From contig CBDEFR010000009.1 of assembly GCA_965237505.1 (NCBI GenBank), forward strand, positions 1,054,001 to 1,118,000: a stretch of DNA of 64,000 nt, given 5' to 3'. Positions 29,309 through 37,923 of the stretch are shown here, piece by piece; within the stretch, counting starts at the first letter, position 1, and each line of letters begins with the position of its first letter. The notes below the pieces were generated by a model. It did not search any database, had not been told where the DNA came from, and was given only the letters and a program-made list of their open reading frames with translations. Source of the DNA: NVTR01 sp965237505 (lineage in GTDB: Bacteria; Pseudomonadota; Alphaproteobacteria; Rhodobacterales; Rhodobacteraceae). A program made the translations under genes and the position numbers.

Positions 29309-29884
29309 TTATTTCCTTGGTTTTCCGGGCTTCCAGCGTTTTGCGAGACTGAGGACTTCGAGTTTGAGTTTGTCGGTTTCGGGCTGATTGGGATCGAAGG
29401 TGCCGCCATACCAGTCTTTGAGATGATCGTGCTCCGGGTGCTTTGGATCGGCCATGGCATCGAGGAACCCGTAGTAGCCAGGGAAGCCCCCGACGTCTTC
29501 GGGCGGGCATTTAACGGTGACCTCGATTAGTCTGGGATAGAGTTCGCCAGGGACGGGATCGGTGATCCTGCCGATCTTGATCCTGTGTTTCCAGTTGTCG
29601 CCAAAATCGTAGATGTAGTTGATCGTCTTTTTGCCGGTGTCCTCGATGACTTGGCCCAGAGTGGTTTTGTTGGCGGGCAGGTCCTCGCCGCCAAAATCGG
29701 GGTCCGCGATACCCCATGTGGCGCGGGCTGCTTCGAACATGTAGAGATGCGAGTTGATCCAGCCCATGGCCACCTGCAGTGTCAGGTGCAGCCGGTCCAG
29801 CCGGATATCGGCAGGCACCTGCAGGGTGCGGGTGACAGCGGGCTCGATGTCTTGCAGGGTGACTTTGATCTCGATGATGCTCAT
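29309..29884 (-). CDS. pRiA4b ORF-3-like passenger protein (IS66a)
   Basis: 191 residues resembling the plasmid pRiA4b ORF-3 family: DIRLDRLHLTLQVAMGWINS near the N-terminus, YIYDFGDNWKHRIKIGRI in the centre and a GGFPGYYGFLDAM then HLKDWYGG block. Function of the family is unknown. It starts inside the tnpC stop (ATGA, 29881-29884), so it is translated as the last gene of the IS66 operon and ends 22 bases from the element end. A homologue sits in the same place in IS66b (40925-41500). Confidence 0.85.
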   Translation of the reverse strand: MSIIEIKVTLQDIEPAVTRTLQVPADIRLDRLHLTLQVAMGWINSHLYMFEAARATWGIADPDFGGEDLPANKTTLGQVIEDTGKKTINYIYDFGDNWKHRIKIGRITDPVPGELYPRLIEVTVKCPPEDVGGFPGYYGFLDAMADPKHPEHDHLKDWYGGTFDPNQPETDKLKLEVLSLAKRWKPGKPRK

Positions 29885-30138
29885 GCAGCGTCTTTCATGT
29901 GATGGTGGCTGCCCATGTTCCATGGCAGCAGGTCGTCGACCTTGGTGATCTTGCAATCCGGGATGCGGGCCAGAGTGTCGGCCAGCCAGCCCTGCGGATC
30001 AACGTCGTTCAGTTTGGCGGTTTCAATCAGCGTATAGGCGATGGCTGCGGCTTTGCCGCCTGCCGGTGATCCAACGAAGAGGTAGTTCTTGCGCCCCAAA
30101 GCAATACCTCTGATGGCCCGCTCGGCCGCATTATTATC
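29881..30138 (-). pseudogene. tnpC: IS66a TnpC, C-terminal part
   Basis: Begins exactly at the interrupted catalytic motif DNNAAERAIRGIALGRKNYL (the Glu is the last DDE residue) and continues FVGSPAGGKAAAIAYTLIET to the stop. The N-terminal part resumes at 31608 beyond IS110a. Confidence 0.85.
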
Positions 30139-30375
30139 GGGCATGCTGACTTCGGCGCTTCGATTTCCGCCCCTGTTTTTCAAATGTCATGTTAGACAGG
30201 TTTCGCGGAATCGGGGCGTCGGAGTGCGAAGAAGCGGGCAGGCCGACTAGACAATGAGCTGCGAGCTCGTGTTGTTATCTGGCCGCCCCTACGACCAGCC
30301 CGTGTGCGCCGCGAGCGCGTATCCGTAATTGTCTTACGAGCCCGTGCACTCCTTTAACAACGAGAAGGAGTACAT
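30139..30375 (+). ncRNA. Candidate IS110 bridge RNA region (copy a)
   Basis: The non-coding end upstream of an IS110 transposase is known in this family to encode the bridge RNA, whose loops pair with target and donor DNA. Here the region contains TTGTTATC (30272-30279), the exact complement of GATAACAA, the interrupted tnpC target codons as found beside copy b (40672-40679); beside copy a the target has one mismatch (GATAATAA). The match lies just inside a possible stem GCTCG (30265-30269) / CGAGC (30312-30316). Inference from position and an 8-base match; no folding was computed. Confidence 0.45.
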
Positions 30376-31581
30376 ATGATGAGATCAATAGGAATGGACG
30401 TCCATCGAAGTTTCGCGCAAGTCGCGATCTGTGATGATGGCCAAATAACAGACAGTTTCAAGGTCGATATGGAGCATGATGCGGTCGTGGAATTCGGGCG
30501 CAGTCTGCGAGCAGATGACGAGGTGGTTCTGGAGGCCACGGGAAACACCGCAACGATCGTCCGGCTTCTGACGCCGTTCGTGGCGCGGGTGGTGATCGCC
30601 AATCCACTACAGGTGAAGGCAATCGCCCATGCCCGGGTGAAGACCGACAAGGTAGACGCAAAAATCCTAGCCCAACTTCACGCAGCAGGGTTCCTGCCTG
30701 AGGTGTGGGCGGCGGATGACGAGACGCTTGCACTAAGGCGACTTGTTTCAGAGCGCGCAGCGGTGGTGCGCTCTATCCGACGATCCAAAAGTCGCGTTCA
30801 GGCAGTCCTGCACGCCAACCTAATCCCAAAATACGCAGGCCATCTGTTCGGGAAAGGTGGGCGACGTTGGTTGGCCAAGGCCCCTCTGCCAAAAACCGAA
30901 CGCGATCTTCTTGAGCGGCATCTCGATGAGTTGGATTGGTTGGCTGGGCGGTTGGAGACGCTTGAGCGCGATCTGATCCACATCTCTCTTGACGATCCGC
31001 AGATGCGTAAACTGATGGCCGTGGCTGGCATTAGCTCCGTAATTGCTGCCGCCGTGATAGCATCGATCGGAGATATCAGCCGGTTCGCCACCCCTGGGAA
31101 GCTTGCCAGTTACTTTGGTTTAACGCCGAGGGTACGCCAATCCGGCGCCCGCGAGGCCATCCACGGTAGGATCACCAAACAGGGAAATGCAACCGCTCGA
31201 ACGATGCTGGTTGAGGCCGCATGGGGTGCCGCTTCAGTCCCCGGTCCTTTGCGTGCGTTCTTTTTGCGTATCAAAGATCGAAAGGGCGCCAATGTTGCGG
31301 CGGTTGCCACTGCGCGCAAAATTGCAACCCTGATCTGGCATCTCCTCACCAAGGACGCCCCTTACCAGTGGGCACGTCCGGCATTTGTCGCAATGAAGAT
31401 GCGCAAATTAGAATTACGCGCCGGAGCCCCTAAAGCCTACGGGAAAGCCGGTCCTGGGCGTGATTACTGGATCAAGGAACTTCGACATCGAGAAATGGAA
31501 CTGGTTGCCAATGCCGAGGCTTCCTATGCAAAGATGGTCGAGGCGTGGCGAGAAAAGCCACCAAAGACCCAAAAAATCTGA
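30376..31581 (+). CDS. IS110-family transposase (copy a, 401 aa)
   Basis: DEDD recombinase: SIGMDVHRSFAQ, VVLEATGN, KTDKVDAKILAQL for the catalytic acids; VAGISSVIAAAVIASIGDIS; and YFGLTPRVRQSGAREAIHGR with the likely serine. A strong ribosome binding site (AGAAGGAG) precedes ATGATG. Differs from copy b by only two residues that I noticed (Val/Ala in HARVKTDK and Ala/Thr in VIAAAV). Intact. Confidence 0.93.
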   Translation: MMRSIGMDVHRSFAQVAICDDGQITDSFKVDMEHDAVVEFGRSLRADDEVVLEATGNTATIVRLLTPFVARVVIANPLQVKAIAHARVKTDKVDAKILAQLHAAGFLPEVWAADDETLALRRLVSERAAVVRSIRRSKSRVQAVLHANLIPKYAGHLFGKGGRRWLAKAPLPKTERDLLERHLDELDWLAGRLETLERDLIHISLDDPQMRKLMAVAGISSVIAAAVIASIGDISRFATPGKLASYFGLTPRVRQSGAREAIHGRITKQGNATARTMLVEAAWGAASVPGPLRAFFLRIKDRKGANVAAVATARKIATLIWHLLTKDAPYQWARPAFVAMKMRKLELRAGAPKAYGKAGPGRDYWIKELRHREMELVANAEASYAKMVEAWREKPPKTQKI

Positions 31582-31607
31582 GAAAGGGGCTGTTCAACAA
31601 CATCCGT

Positions 31608-32885
31608 GTCGATCTCGAGATGGCCATGTTCAAGGTATGGCCGGAGCCGTGGCAACCGGGTCAGCGCATAACGGATGGCCCCTGCAAGTGGCGATTTGCC
31701 AGAGATAGCGGGCAGTTGGGCACCCAGCCAATTGCCCAGGTCATCGAAGACGGGTCTGGCCTCGGCCTGCCGTATGGCGGTACGCTGATCCGGCGGCGAT
31801 CCACGGGCCTCTTTCTCGATAGCGTAGAGCCCTGCTATCCGCTTGATCGCCTCTTCGGCGATGGCCGAGCCCTGGGCTTTATGCACATCGACGAACTTGC
31901 GCCGGATGTCGGCCATGCAGGCGACCTCGCGGATGTCGCCAGAACGGTAGAGGTCGTTGAATCCGGAATAGCCGTCCGCATGCATCCAGCCCTGGTATCT
32001 CTTCAAGTGATCCTTGGGATGTTGACCCCTGCGGTCCGGCGAGAACTGATACCAGGCAGCAGGCGGCGCCTCGCTGTCCCAGGGGCGTTCATCGCGTACG
32101 TAAGTCCACAAACGGGCGGTCTGGGTTTTGCCTGCCCCGGGGGTTAACATCTTCACCGGCGTATCATCGGCAAACAATGCCTGGCCTGCTTGCACGTGTC
32201 GCCCGATGGCAACGGCCAGTGGCCCCAGTAGGGCCGTGGATTTGCCCACCCAATCGGCCAGCGTTGAGCGGTCAAGGTCAAGCCCGTCGCGCTCGAATAT
32301 CTGGCTTTGCCGGTAGAGCGGCAGATGATCGGCGTATTTGCTGACCAGCACATGGGCCAACAGTCCTGGTCCAGGACGCCCGCGCTCAATCGGGCGCGAG
32401 GGCAATTGCGCCTGGGTGAAGTGATCACAGCAAGAACAGGCAAAACGGGGCCGGGTGATCCGATTCACGATGAAGCGCCCCGGAACATATTCCAGTTCCT
32501 CGGTCACATCCTCGCCCAGGCGGCGCAGCTTGCCACCACAATCCGCACAGGCATCATCTCCGGTGGTCAGTTCGATGTGCTGGCGCGGTATATGATCCGG
32601 GATCGGGCGGCGCTTGGGTTTGTCTTTGGGCGGCTCCTCTTCAGGCAGGCGTAACCTGGCTGTCATCGCTGCCGTTGCAATCTCACTGCTCTCCAGGGCC
32701 AGTTGCAGCTGCTCGATGCTCTCGGATTTGCTGCCAAACCTATGTGTGCGATGCCCGGATAACTGGTGCCTGAGCTTCTCGATCAACATCGCCTGAGACT
32801 TCACCTCGGCCAGCAGAAGCTGCGTGAAAGCACGCAACTCATCGGGGTCTTCCGGTAAGGCTCGGGCCACATCGATCATGGCCAA
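31608..32885 (-). pseudogene. tnpC: IS66a TnpC, N-terminal part
   Basis: 426 codons of the IS66 transposase: N-terminal leucine-rich coil (QLLLAEVKSQAMLIEKLRHQ), zinc-binding CADCGGKLRRLG, the DDE core with QALFADDTPVKML and GWMHADGYSGFNDLY, up to HGHLEID at the IS110 junction. No frameshift before the junction. The frame runs on into IS110a and would give a protein lacking the catalytic Glu. Confidence 0.88.
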
Positions 32886-32939
32886 AACCTAGCAAATTAA
32901 CGGGCTTTAGGGAATCCCCAAATCACTGATCCGGCCAGA

Positions 32940-33191
32940 TTATCCCACCTTCAATGGCCGCCATGTGCGCTGCGGAATACGCCAGTCAATGCCCTCCAGA
33001 AGCATCGCCAACTGGGCCGGTGTCAATGCGACTTTGCCGTCTTTTGCAGAAGGCCAGACAAACCGGCCCTTCTCCAATCGCTTGGAGAACAGACAGGCCC
33101 CTGACCGTCCCACCAAATGATCTTGATCAGATCGCCACGCCGTCCACGGAAAAAGAACATGTGGCCGCAATAAGGGTTCTGCTTCAGCGTC
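32940..33191 (-). pseudogene. tnpB: IS66a TnpB, 3' part with a frameshift
   Basis: Encodes the end of the IS66 TnpB (Orf2) protein: FFRGRRGDLIKIIWWDGQG, then, after a one-base loss near 33105, CLFSKRLEKGRFVWPSAKDG in another frame. The intact homologue at 37516-37863 shows the missing base. The 5' part lies beyond IS21b at 35778-35878. Confidence 0.85.
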
Positions 33192-33369
33192 TGCGTATTC
33201 CGGGGCGATCCGGCCAGTGATTCCGCTAACATCCGGCCACCCATACCGATTTGATCCGGCCGGGGATTCCGGGGCATCCGGCCACCCTGTTTTCACCTGA
33301 GATATTGCTGCCACGAGGCGATCCTTAACGCGGTTATCCTGCCGTTCTTTTTGAACGAGAGGGAGCCGA

Positions 33370-34899
33370 ATGAAGAGATTGCCAATGCGGAAGATACGAG
33401 AAGCCCTGCGACTTCGGGCGGATGGATTATCAGGTCGTCAGATGGCGCTGAGCCTGTCTTTGGGGCGGGCGACAGTATCGGATTATTTGCGCCGCGCCGA
33501 TGTGGCTGGCCTGTCGTGGCCTTTGCCAGCAGATCTGAGCGATGGAGATATTGAAGGCCTGCTGTTTCCCCGCACGGCTGGCGATGTATGCGGGTCTTAT
33601 CCGCAACCAGACTGGGCCTTTATGCATGGCGAGTTGCGCCGGAAGGGCGTGACACTTTCGCTGCTCTGGGAAGAGTACCGGGCCGTCCATTCCGACGGTT
33701 ATGGCTATAGCCGGTTTTGTGAACTTTATACACGGTGGGAGGGCAAGCTGTCGCCGGTGATGCGCCAAAGGCATCCTGCCGGTGAGCGTCTGTTTGTGGA
33801 TTATGCCGGGGCGACCATGGATGTGGTCTGCCCTCAGACAGGCGAGGTGAGGACGGCGCAGCTATTTGTCGCCACGCTGGGGGCGTCCAGTTACACCTAT
33901 GTGGAAGCCAGCTGGACGCAATCATTGCCCGACTGGATATCCAGCCATGTCCGGGCTTTTGGGTTCTTCGGCGGGGTGCCCGCGCAAGTGGTATCGGACA
34001 ATCTCAAGGCCGGTGTGACCAAGGCCTGTTTCTATGAACCATCCATCAACCGCACCTATGCGGATATGGCGGTCCATTACGATACTGCCATTGTTCCGGC
34101 CCGGCCAAGAAAGCCCAAAGACAAGGCAAAGGTCGAAGGGGCTGTGCTCTTGGTCGAACGCTGGATTCTGGCACGTCTGCGCAATCAGCGCTTCTTCAGT
34201 CTCGATGAGTTGAACGCTGAGATCCGACCCTTAATGGACCAGTTGAATGGGAAAGTGACCCGGCATCTGGGGGCCAGCCGCCGGGATTTGTTTAAGACGC
34301 TGGACAGGCCTGCTCTGAAGCCCTTGCCGGTCGAGCCCTATGTTTACGCTGAATGGAAAGAATGCCGGGTTGGCCTTGATTACCACATAGATGTGGGACG
34401 GCATTATTACTCTGTTCCGCATCAGCTGTTGAAGCAAAAGCTGTGGGCCAAGATCACCGCGCGAACAATTGAGGTATATTTTAAAGGGCAACGCGTGGCG
34501 GCGCATCAGCGCACATCCGGCAATCGCCAGCATTCCACCCATCGTGATCACATGCCAGCAAACCACCGGTTCCGGACAGATTGGACGCCCGAAAGAATAC
34601 GCCGACAGGCCGCCAGGATCGGCCCAAACACCGAAGCCTATGTCGAGGTTATCATGCGTGAGCGCCGTCATCCGGAACCGGGCTACCGGTCCTGCATGGG
34701 TATTTTGCGGCTGGCCAAGACCTTTGGCCGGGATCGCCTGGAAACCGCCTGCACACGGGCAATCGACATCAACGCCCGTTCCTACTCATCTCTGCATTCC
34801 ATTCTCAAGAATGGTCTGGATCGCCAACCTCGAACCCGCGCCCCGGACGAGCCTGCGATCACCCATCCCAACATCCGTGGCGCTGAGTACTTCCATTGA
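33370..34899 (+). CDS. istA: IS21 transposase IstA (copy b)
   Basis: 509 residues, intact: N-terminal helix-turn-helix (ALSLSLGRATVSDYLRRADV), DDE core with GERLFVDYAGATMDVV (Asp), QVVSDNLKAGVTKA (Asp) and KDKAKVEGAVLLVERWIL (Glu). Similar to the IS408/IS1162-like IstA group. It ends 13 bases before istB. Confidence 0.92.
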   Translation: MKRLPMRKIREALRLRADGLSGRQMALSLSLGRATVSDYLRRADVAGLSWPLPADLSDGDIEGLLFPRTAGDVCGSYPQPDWAFMHGELRRKGVTLSLLWEEYRAVHSDGYGYSRFCELYTRWEGKLSPVMRQRHPAGERLFVDYAGATMDVVCPQTGEVRTAQLFVATLGASSYTYVEASWTQSLPDWISSHVRAFGFFGGVPAQVVSDNLKAGVTKACFYEPSINRTYADMAVHYDTAIVPARPRKPKDKAKVEGAVLLVERWILARLRNQRFFSLDELNAEIRPLMDQLNGKVTRHLGASRRDLFKTLDRPALKPLPVEPYVYAEWKECRVGLDYHIDVGRHYYSVPHQLLKQKLWAKITARTIEVYFKGQRVAAHQRTSGNRQHSTHRDHMPANHRFRTDWTPERIRRQAARIGPNTEAYVEVIMRERRHPEPGYRSCMGILRLAKTFGRDRLETACTRAIDINARSYSSLHSILKNGLDRQPRTRAPDEPAITHPNIRGAEYFH

Positions 34900-34912
34900 A
34901 GAGGACAAACAT

Positions 34913-35671
34913 ATGCTCAATCACCCAACCCTGGATCAGCTGAAAACGCTAAAACTTGACGGAATGGCGGAAGCCTTCAGCGAACTGGAAACACAGGACG
35001 GAACGGTCAGCCTCAGTCACGCTGAATGGCTGGGCCTGCTGGTCGACCGCGAGTCATCCAGCCGTGACACCAAGCGCTTTGAGAGCCGCATGCGCACCGC
35101 CAAATTGCGCCATGTGGGAGCAGCTCCGGAAGATGTGGATTACAGGGCGCGCCGAGGATTGGACAAAGCCCTTTTCCAGCAACTGCTGACCGGCAAATGG
35201 ATACGCGACAAACGTAACCTGATGATCACCGGCCCTTGCGGCATCGGCAAAACCTGGCTGGCATGCGCCCTGGCACAAGCCGCCTGCCGGGACGGCGTTA
35301 CGGTTCTATACAGACGCCTGCCCAGATTGTTCGATGAGTTGGAACTGGCCCACGGCGATGGCCGCTTCCCGCGCGTCTTCAAAAGCCTCATAAAAACAGG
35401 GCTGCTCATCCTCGATGACTGGGGTCCAGATCGCCTGAACGCCACCCAACGCCGCGATCTCATGGAGATCGTCGAAGACCGGTATGAGGCCGGATCAATC
35501 CTGATCACAAGCCAGCTGCCTGTCGACACGTGGCACGATGTGATCGGCGAACCGACCTTCGCAGATGCCATCCTGGACCGGATTGTTCACAACGCCTATC
35601 GCCTCAATCTCGACGGTCACTCCATGCGAAAGACCAGAACCAAGACCGTTGACGAAACGCCCGTCAACTGA
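34913..35671 (+). CDS. istB: IS21 helper ATPase IstB (copy b)
   Basis: 252 residues: N-terminal LKLDGMAEAFSELE, Walker A ITGPCGIGKTWLACALA (with Cys in place of the usual Ser), Walker B LLILDDWGPDRL, then GSILITSQLPVDTW. The ATG at 34913 follows GAGGA and opens with the family N-terminus MLNHPTLDQLKTLKL. Confidence 0.93.
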   Translation: MLNHPTLDQLKTLKLDGMAEAFSELETQDGTVSLSHAEWLGLLVDRESSSRDTKRFESRMRTAKLRHVGAAPEDVDYRARRGLDKALFQQLLTGKWIRDKRNLMITGPCGIGKTWLACALAQAACRDGVTVLYRRLPRLFDELELAHGDGRFPRVFKSLIKTGLLILDDWGPDRLNATQRRDLMEIVEDRYEAGSILITSQLPVDTWHDVIGEPTFADAILDRIVHNAYRLNLDGHSMRKTRTKTVDETPVN

Positions 35672-35777
35672 CACTGAAAACATGCGCCTCAAAGCAGCGT
35701 GTCAAAGGTGGCCGGATCCCCCGGTATGGGTGGCCGGATGTCGCTGGAATAAGTGGCCGAATGTTCCGGAATGCGCA

Positions 35778-35878
35778 AGCGTCTGTTCCGCCTGAGCCGC
35801 CAGCGTCGCAAACCCCCGGCGCATATCCGTTACCCCGGCAGCCAGCCACACCTTCGTGTTCGACGGTACCGGGATCAT
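35778..35878 (-). pseudogene. tnpB: IS66a TnpB, 5' part
   Basis: Starts MIPVPSNTKVWLAAGVTDMR with the ATG at 35878 overlapping the tnpA stop, and is cut after AAQAEQTL by IS21b. Equivalent residues are present at the start of the intact TnpB at 37516. Confidence 0.85.
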
Positions 35879-36225
35879 CCGGACAAGCCACGGATCAGGC
35901 GGGCAAGGGCATCGGGATCGTAAGTCCCGCTGACACAAAGCCGGTGCCCGCCAGCAAGATCAAACTCAATCCTGCCGCCTGCCACAACCGGCGGCGCGTC
36001 TTCATGCCGCACATCCGCAATTATCTCGACCGGCAGAAAGCAAGCCTGCTTCTGTGTATCGCCATCAGGCGAAAACCGCCCATCCCTCAGCCACGTAAAC
36101 ACGAGATTGGCATTCACATCATACCGCCGCGCAACCTGACTAACCGAAATCCCCGGAATCCGCGTTTGCGCACAGATCATCCGCTTCTCGTTATTGCTCC
36201 AGTTCCGGCGCTTCTTCCTGCCCAC
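35875..36225 (-). CDS. tnpA: IS66 TnpA (copy a)
   Basis: 116 residues: basic helix-turn-helix N-terminus (NNEKRMICAQTRIPGISVSQ then VARRYDVNANLVFTWLRDGR), and a C-terminal IDLAGGHRL-like block (FDLAGGHRLCVSGTYDPDAL). A DNA-binding accessory protein needed for IS66 movement. Only moderately similar to TnpA of IS66b. Confidence 0.9.
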   Translation of the reverse strand: MGRKKRRNWSNNEKRMICAQTRIPGISVSQVARRYDVNANLVFTWLRDGRFSPDGDTQKQACFLPVEIIADVRHEDAPPVVAGGRIEFDLAGGHRLCVSGTYDPDALARLIRGLSG

Positions 36226-36311
36226 ATCTGACCTCGATAATGTCCATTAACGATCATGGACACTATCTGACATCAGCGGCCTCAGGCAGGGCAGCCAGAC
36301 CAGACGCTTAC

Positions 36312-36510
36312 GAAGCATGTTCAGTGTCAGCCGTCCCATGCTGGTGGCGGTGTTGAACGACTGGGTCACGGATACAAACGACGCCCCGGCCCCGGCTAGG
36401 CGTTCAACGATCTTGGAAAAATCCGCCAGCGACCGCGTCAGCCGGTCAATCTTGTAAACCAGTATCTGATCAACCGCCCCGCGGTCGATTGCCTTCAGAA
36501 GTCGCTTGTC
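36312..36510 (-). pseudogene. Serine recombinase, fragment A (part of catalytic domain)
   Basis: Minus-strand frame AIDRGAVDQILVYKIDRLTR, SLADFSKIVERLAGAGASFV, SVTQSFNTATSMGRLTLNML: the second half of a resolvase catalytic domain. The first 60 or so residues with the catalytic serine are missing, replaced by IS3-like and other sequence. It joins fragment B in frame across IS66a. Confidence 0.82.
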
Positions 36511-36631
36511 TGACGTCAGCGCCTTTGGGACAGATATGAGGGTTTAGCATCAGGAGGATTTCTGGTTCATCGCAACCGTCAAGGAGTGAAGATGAACAAG
36601 AAATCCGGAAGCAGCAAAGCTCTTGCCTCAC
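36511..36631 (+). other. IS3-family end remnant
   Basis: On the plus strand an AAGGAGTGAAG ribosome site precedes ATG at about 36591 and MNKKSGSSKALASRRN, which looks like the first residues of an IS3-family OrfA (usual MxKKSGSSKA start), after which unrelated sequence takes over. Interpreted as a truncated IS3 left end; ends not determined. Confidence 0.4.
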
Positions 36632-36928
36632 GACGTAATCCAGAGACAGTGACGGGTCGTCCGCAATCACAGTCTTGATTACGTCCCGCGCCGCTTCAGT
36701 TTGGCCCAGAGCAACCAGGCTTGCGGCGGCGTTATAACGCGAACGGCGGGTCTGGTGATGCAGAGCACGCGCCTCGGACAAAACTTTCTCCTGGTCACCA
36801 ATCGCGTAGTAGGCGGTCAGCCGTTTCTCAACGATGTAAACGGGCACGAACGGATCAAGCTCGACGGCGCGCCGAAGATAGTTCAGTCCCCTTTTCGGAT
36901 TACCATTGAAGATGTGCAAACTTTGCAC
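36632..36928 (-). pseudogene. TPR-repeat C-terminal fragment (adenylate-cyclase-like protein)
   Basis: Minus-strand frame GNPKRGLNYLRRAVELDPFV, PVYIVEKRLTAYYAIGDQEK, LSEARALHHQTRRSRYNAAA, DPSLSLDYVVRQE. This resembles the tetratricopeptide C-terminus of class III adenylate/guanylate cyclase-TPR proteins common in alphaproteobacteria. Both ends are lost: IS3 remnant on one side, no cyclase domain on the other. Confidence 0.6.
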
Positions 36929-37144
36929 CGACCAACCGGGTAAGCATCGTGGGGCGCAAGTTCGAGTGATCTGTCAGCGTATCTGAGCCGTTTCTAATAA
37001 TCCCCTTGGGAGAACGTGCCCATACCCGAGTCTTGGTACTCTACAGGGTGGTATCAGACGTAAGCGTCCGGCCTGGCCGCTCTGCCGCGCATAGAGAGAG
37101 TGCGATAGTGTCCGCTAATGATAGTGGACACTACGGGTTTTTAG

Positions 37145-37519
37145 ATGGCGCGTCGTACAAAGCGGCTTTGGACAGACGACGAGAAGCGGTTGATCTGTTT
37201 TCAGACGACGGCATCGGACATATCGGTTGCCCAGGTGGCGCGTCGATATGCGATGAATGCGACCCTGATTTTCAAATGGCTGCGTGATCCACGGTTTGCG
37301 CCGGAGCCGGAGGTGGCAACGGAAGGGATGGACGCACCCTGTTTCCTGCCAGTCGAGATTGTCGGCCAAGCCCATGACGAAGGCGCACCTCTGGCGGGTG
37401 ATGCAGATTCAATCTCTGGCATGATCGAGATTGACATTGCGGGCGGGCACCGGCTCCGGGTCAACGGTGCCTACGATCCCGAGGCGCTCGCCCTTTTGAT
37501 CCGTGGTCTGTCGGCGTGA
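37145..37519 (+). CDS. tnpA: IS66 TnpA (copy b)
   Basis: 124 residues, helix-turn-helix N-terminus (DEKRLICFQTTASDISVAQ, VARRYAMNATLIFKWLRDPR) and C-terminal IDIAGGHRLRVNGAYDPEAL. Overlaps tnpB by 4 bases (GTGA). About 85 bases separate it from the element end. Confidence 0.9.
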   Translation: MARRTKRLWTDDEKRLICFQTTASDISVAQVARRYAMNATLIFKWLRDPRFAPEPEVATEGMDAPCFLPVEIVGQAHDEGAPLAGDADSISGMIEIDIAGGHRLRVNGAYDPEALALLIRGLSA

Positions 37520-37863
37520 TCCCGGTGCCTGTGAACACAAAGGTATGGCTGGCCTCAGGGGTCACAGACATGCGGAGGGGGTTTGCGACGCTGGCAGCCC
37601 AGGCAGAGCAGACATTGCAGCAAGACCCGTTCAATGGCCACTTGTTCGTGTTCCGGGGACGGCGTGGTGATTTGATCAAGATCATCTGGTGGGACGGTCA
37701 GGGAGCGTGCCTGTTTTCCAAACGTCTTGAGAAGGGCCGGTTTGTCTGGCCATCGGCCAAAGACGGCAAGGTGGCGCTGACACCGGCACAACTGGCGATG
37801 CTTCTTGAGGGTATCGACTGGCGCATTCCGCAGCGAACCTGGCGGCCCCTGAAGGCGGGATAA
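37516..37863 (+). CDS. tnpB: IS66 TnpB (copy b)
   Basis: 115 residues, intact, GTG start: IPVPVNTKVWLASGVTDMRR, FVFRGRRGDLIKIIWWDGQG, CLFSKRLEKGRFVWPSAKDG, MLLEGIDWRIPQRTWRPL. This is the complete IS66 Orf2 pattern and serves as reference for the broken copy in IS66a. TnpB is required for IS66 transposition; its biochemical role is not established. Confidence 0.93.
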   Translation: MIPVPVNTKVWLASGVTDMRRGFATLAAQAEQTLQQDPFNGHLFVFRGRRGDLIKIIWWDGQGACLFSKRLEKGRFVWPSAKDGKVALTPAQLAMLLEGIDWRIPQRTWRPLKAG

Positions 37864-37923
37864 TCTGGCCGGATCAGTGCTTTGGGGATACCCTCAAGCT
37901 CCTTAATTTGCTAACTATCAACC

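Larger units (their letters stand above)
30139..31607 (+). mobile_element. IS110-family element a inside IS66a tnpC
   Basis: 1469 bp, bounded by comparison with the second copy (39204-40671): the two are nearly identical between GGGCATGCTGAC and CAACATCCGT, while the flanking tnpC sequence diverges at synonymous positions. It splits tnpC after ...LEID and before DNNAAER. No long terminal repeats. 237 non-coding bases precede the transposase and only 26 follow it, the IS110-subgroup arrangement. Confidence 0.85.
33192..35777 (+). mobile_element. IS21-family element b inside IS66a tnpB
   Basis: 2586 bp from TGCGTATTCCGG (33192) to CCGGAATGCGCA (35777), with the direct repeat AGCGTC on both sides (33186-33191, 35778-35783). 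Both ends hold several copies of ATCCGGCCA and ATTCCG, the multiple terminal transposase sites usual in IS21. Confidence 0.88.
29287..36311 (-). mobile_element. IS66-family element a with two nested insertions
   Basis: 7025 bp from GTAAGCGTCCGGTCTGAC (29287 on) to its inverted partner GTCAG-like end GCCAGACCAGACGCTTAC (36311). The 8-bp direct repeat GAAGCATG flanks it (29279-29286 and 36312-36319), as expected for IS66. Own genes on the minus strand: tnpA, tnpB (broken), tnpC (broken) and a pRiA4b ORF-3-like passenger. Nested inside: IS110a (30139-31607) in tnpC and IS21b (33192-35777) in tnpB, leaving about 3 kb of IS66 sequence. Confidence 0.92.

Noticed and set aside
33192..33290. Cluster of ATCCGGCCA repeats resembling a CRISPR-like or iteron array
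   Set aside because: They sit at both ends of IS21b in inverted orientation and are its terminal transposase-binding repeats; spacing is irregular and there are no unique spacers.
36591..36640. Start of a functional IS3 OrfA
   Set aside because: Only about 16 codons match before unrelated sequence; treated as a remnant.
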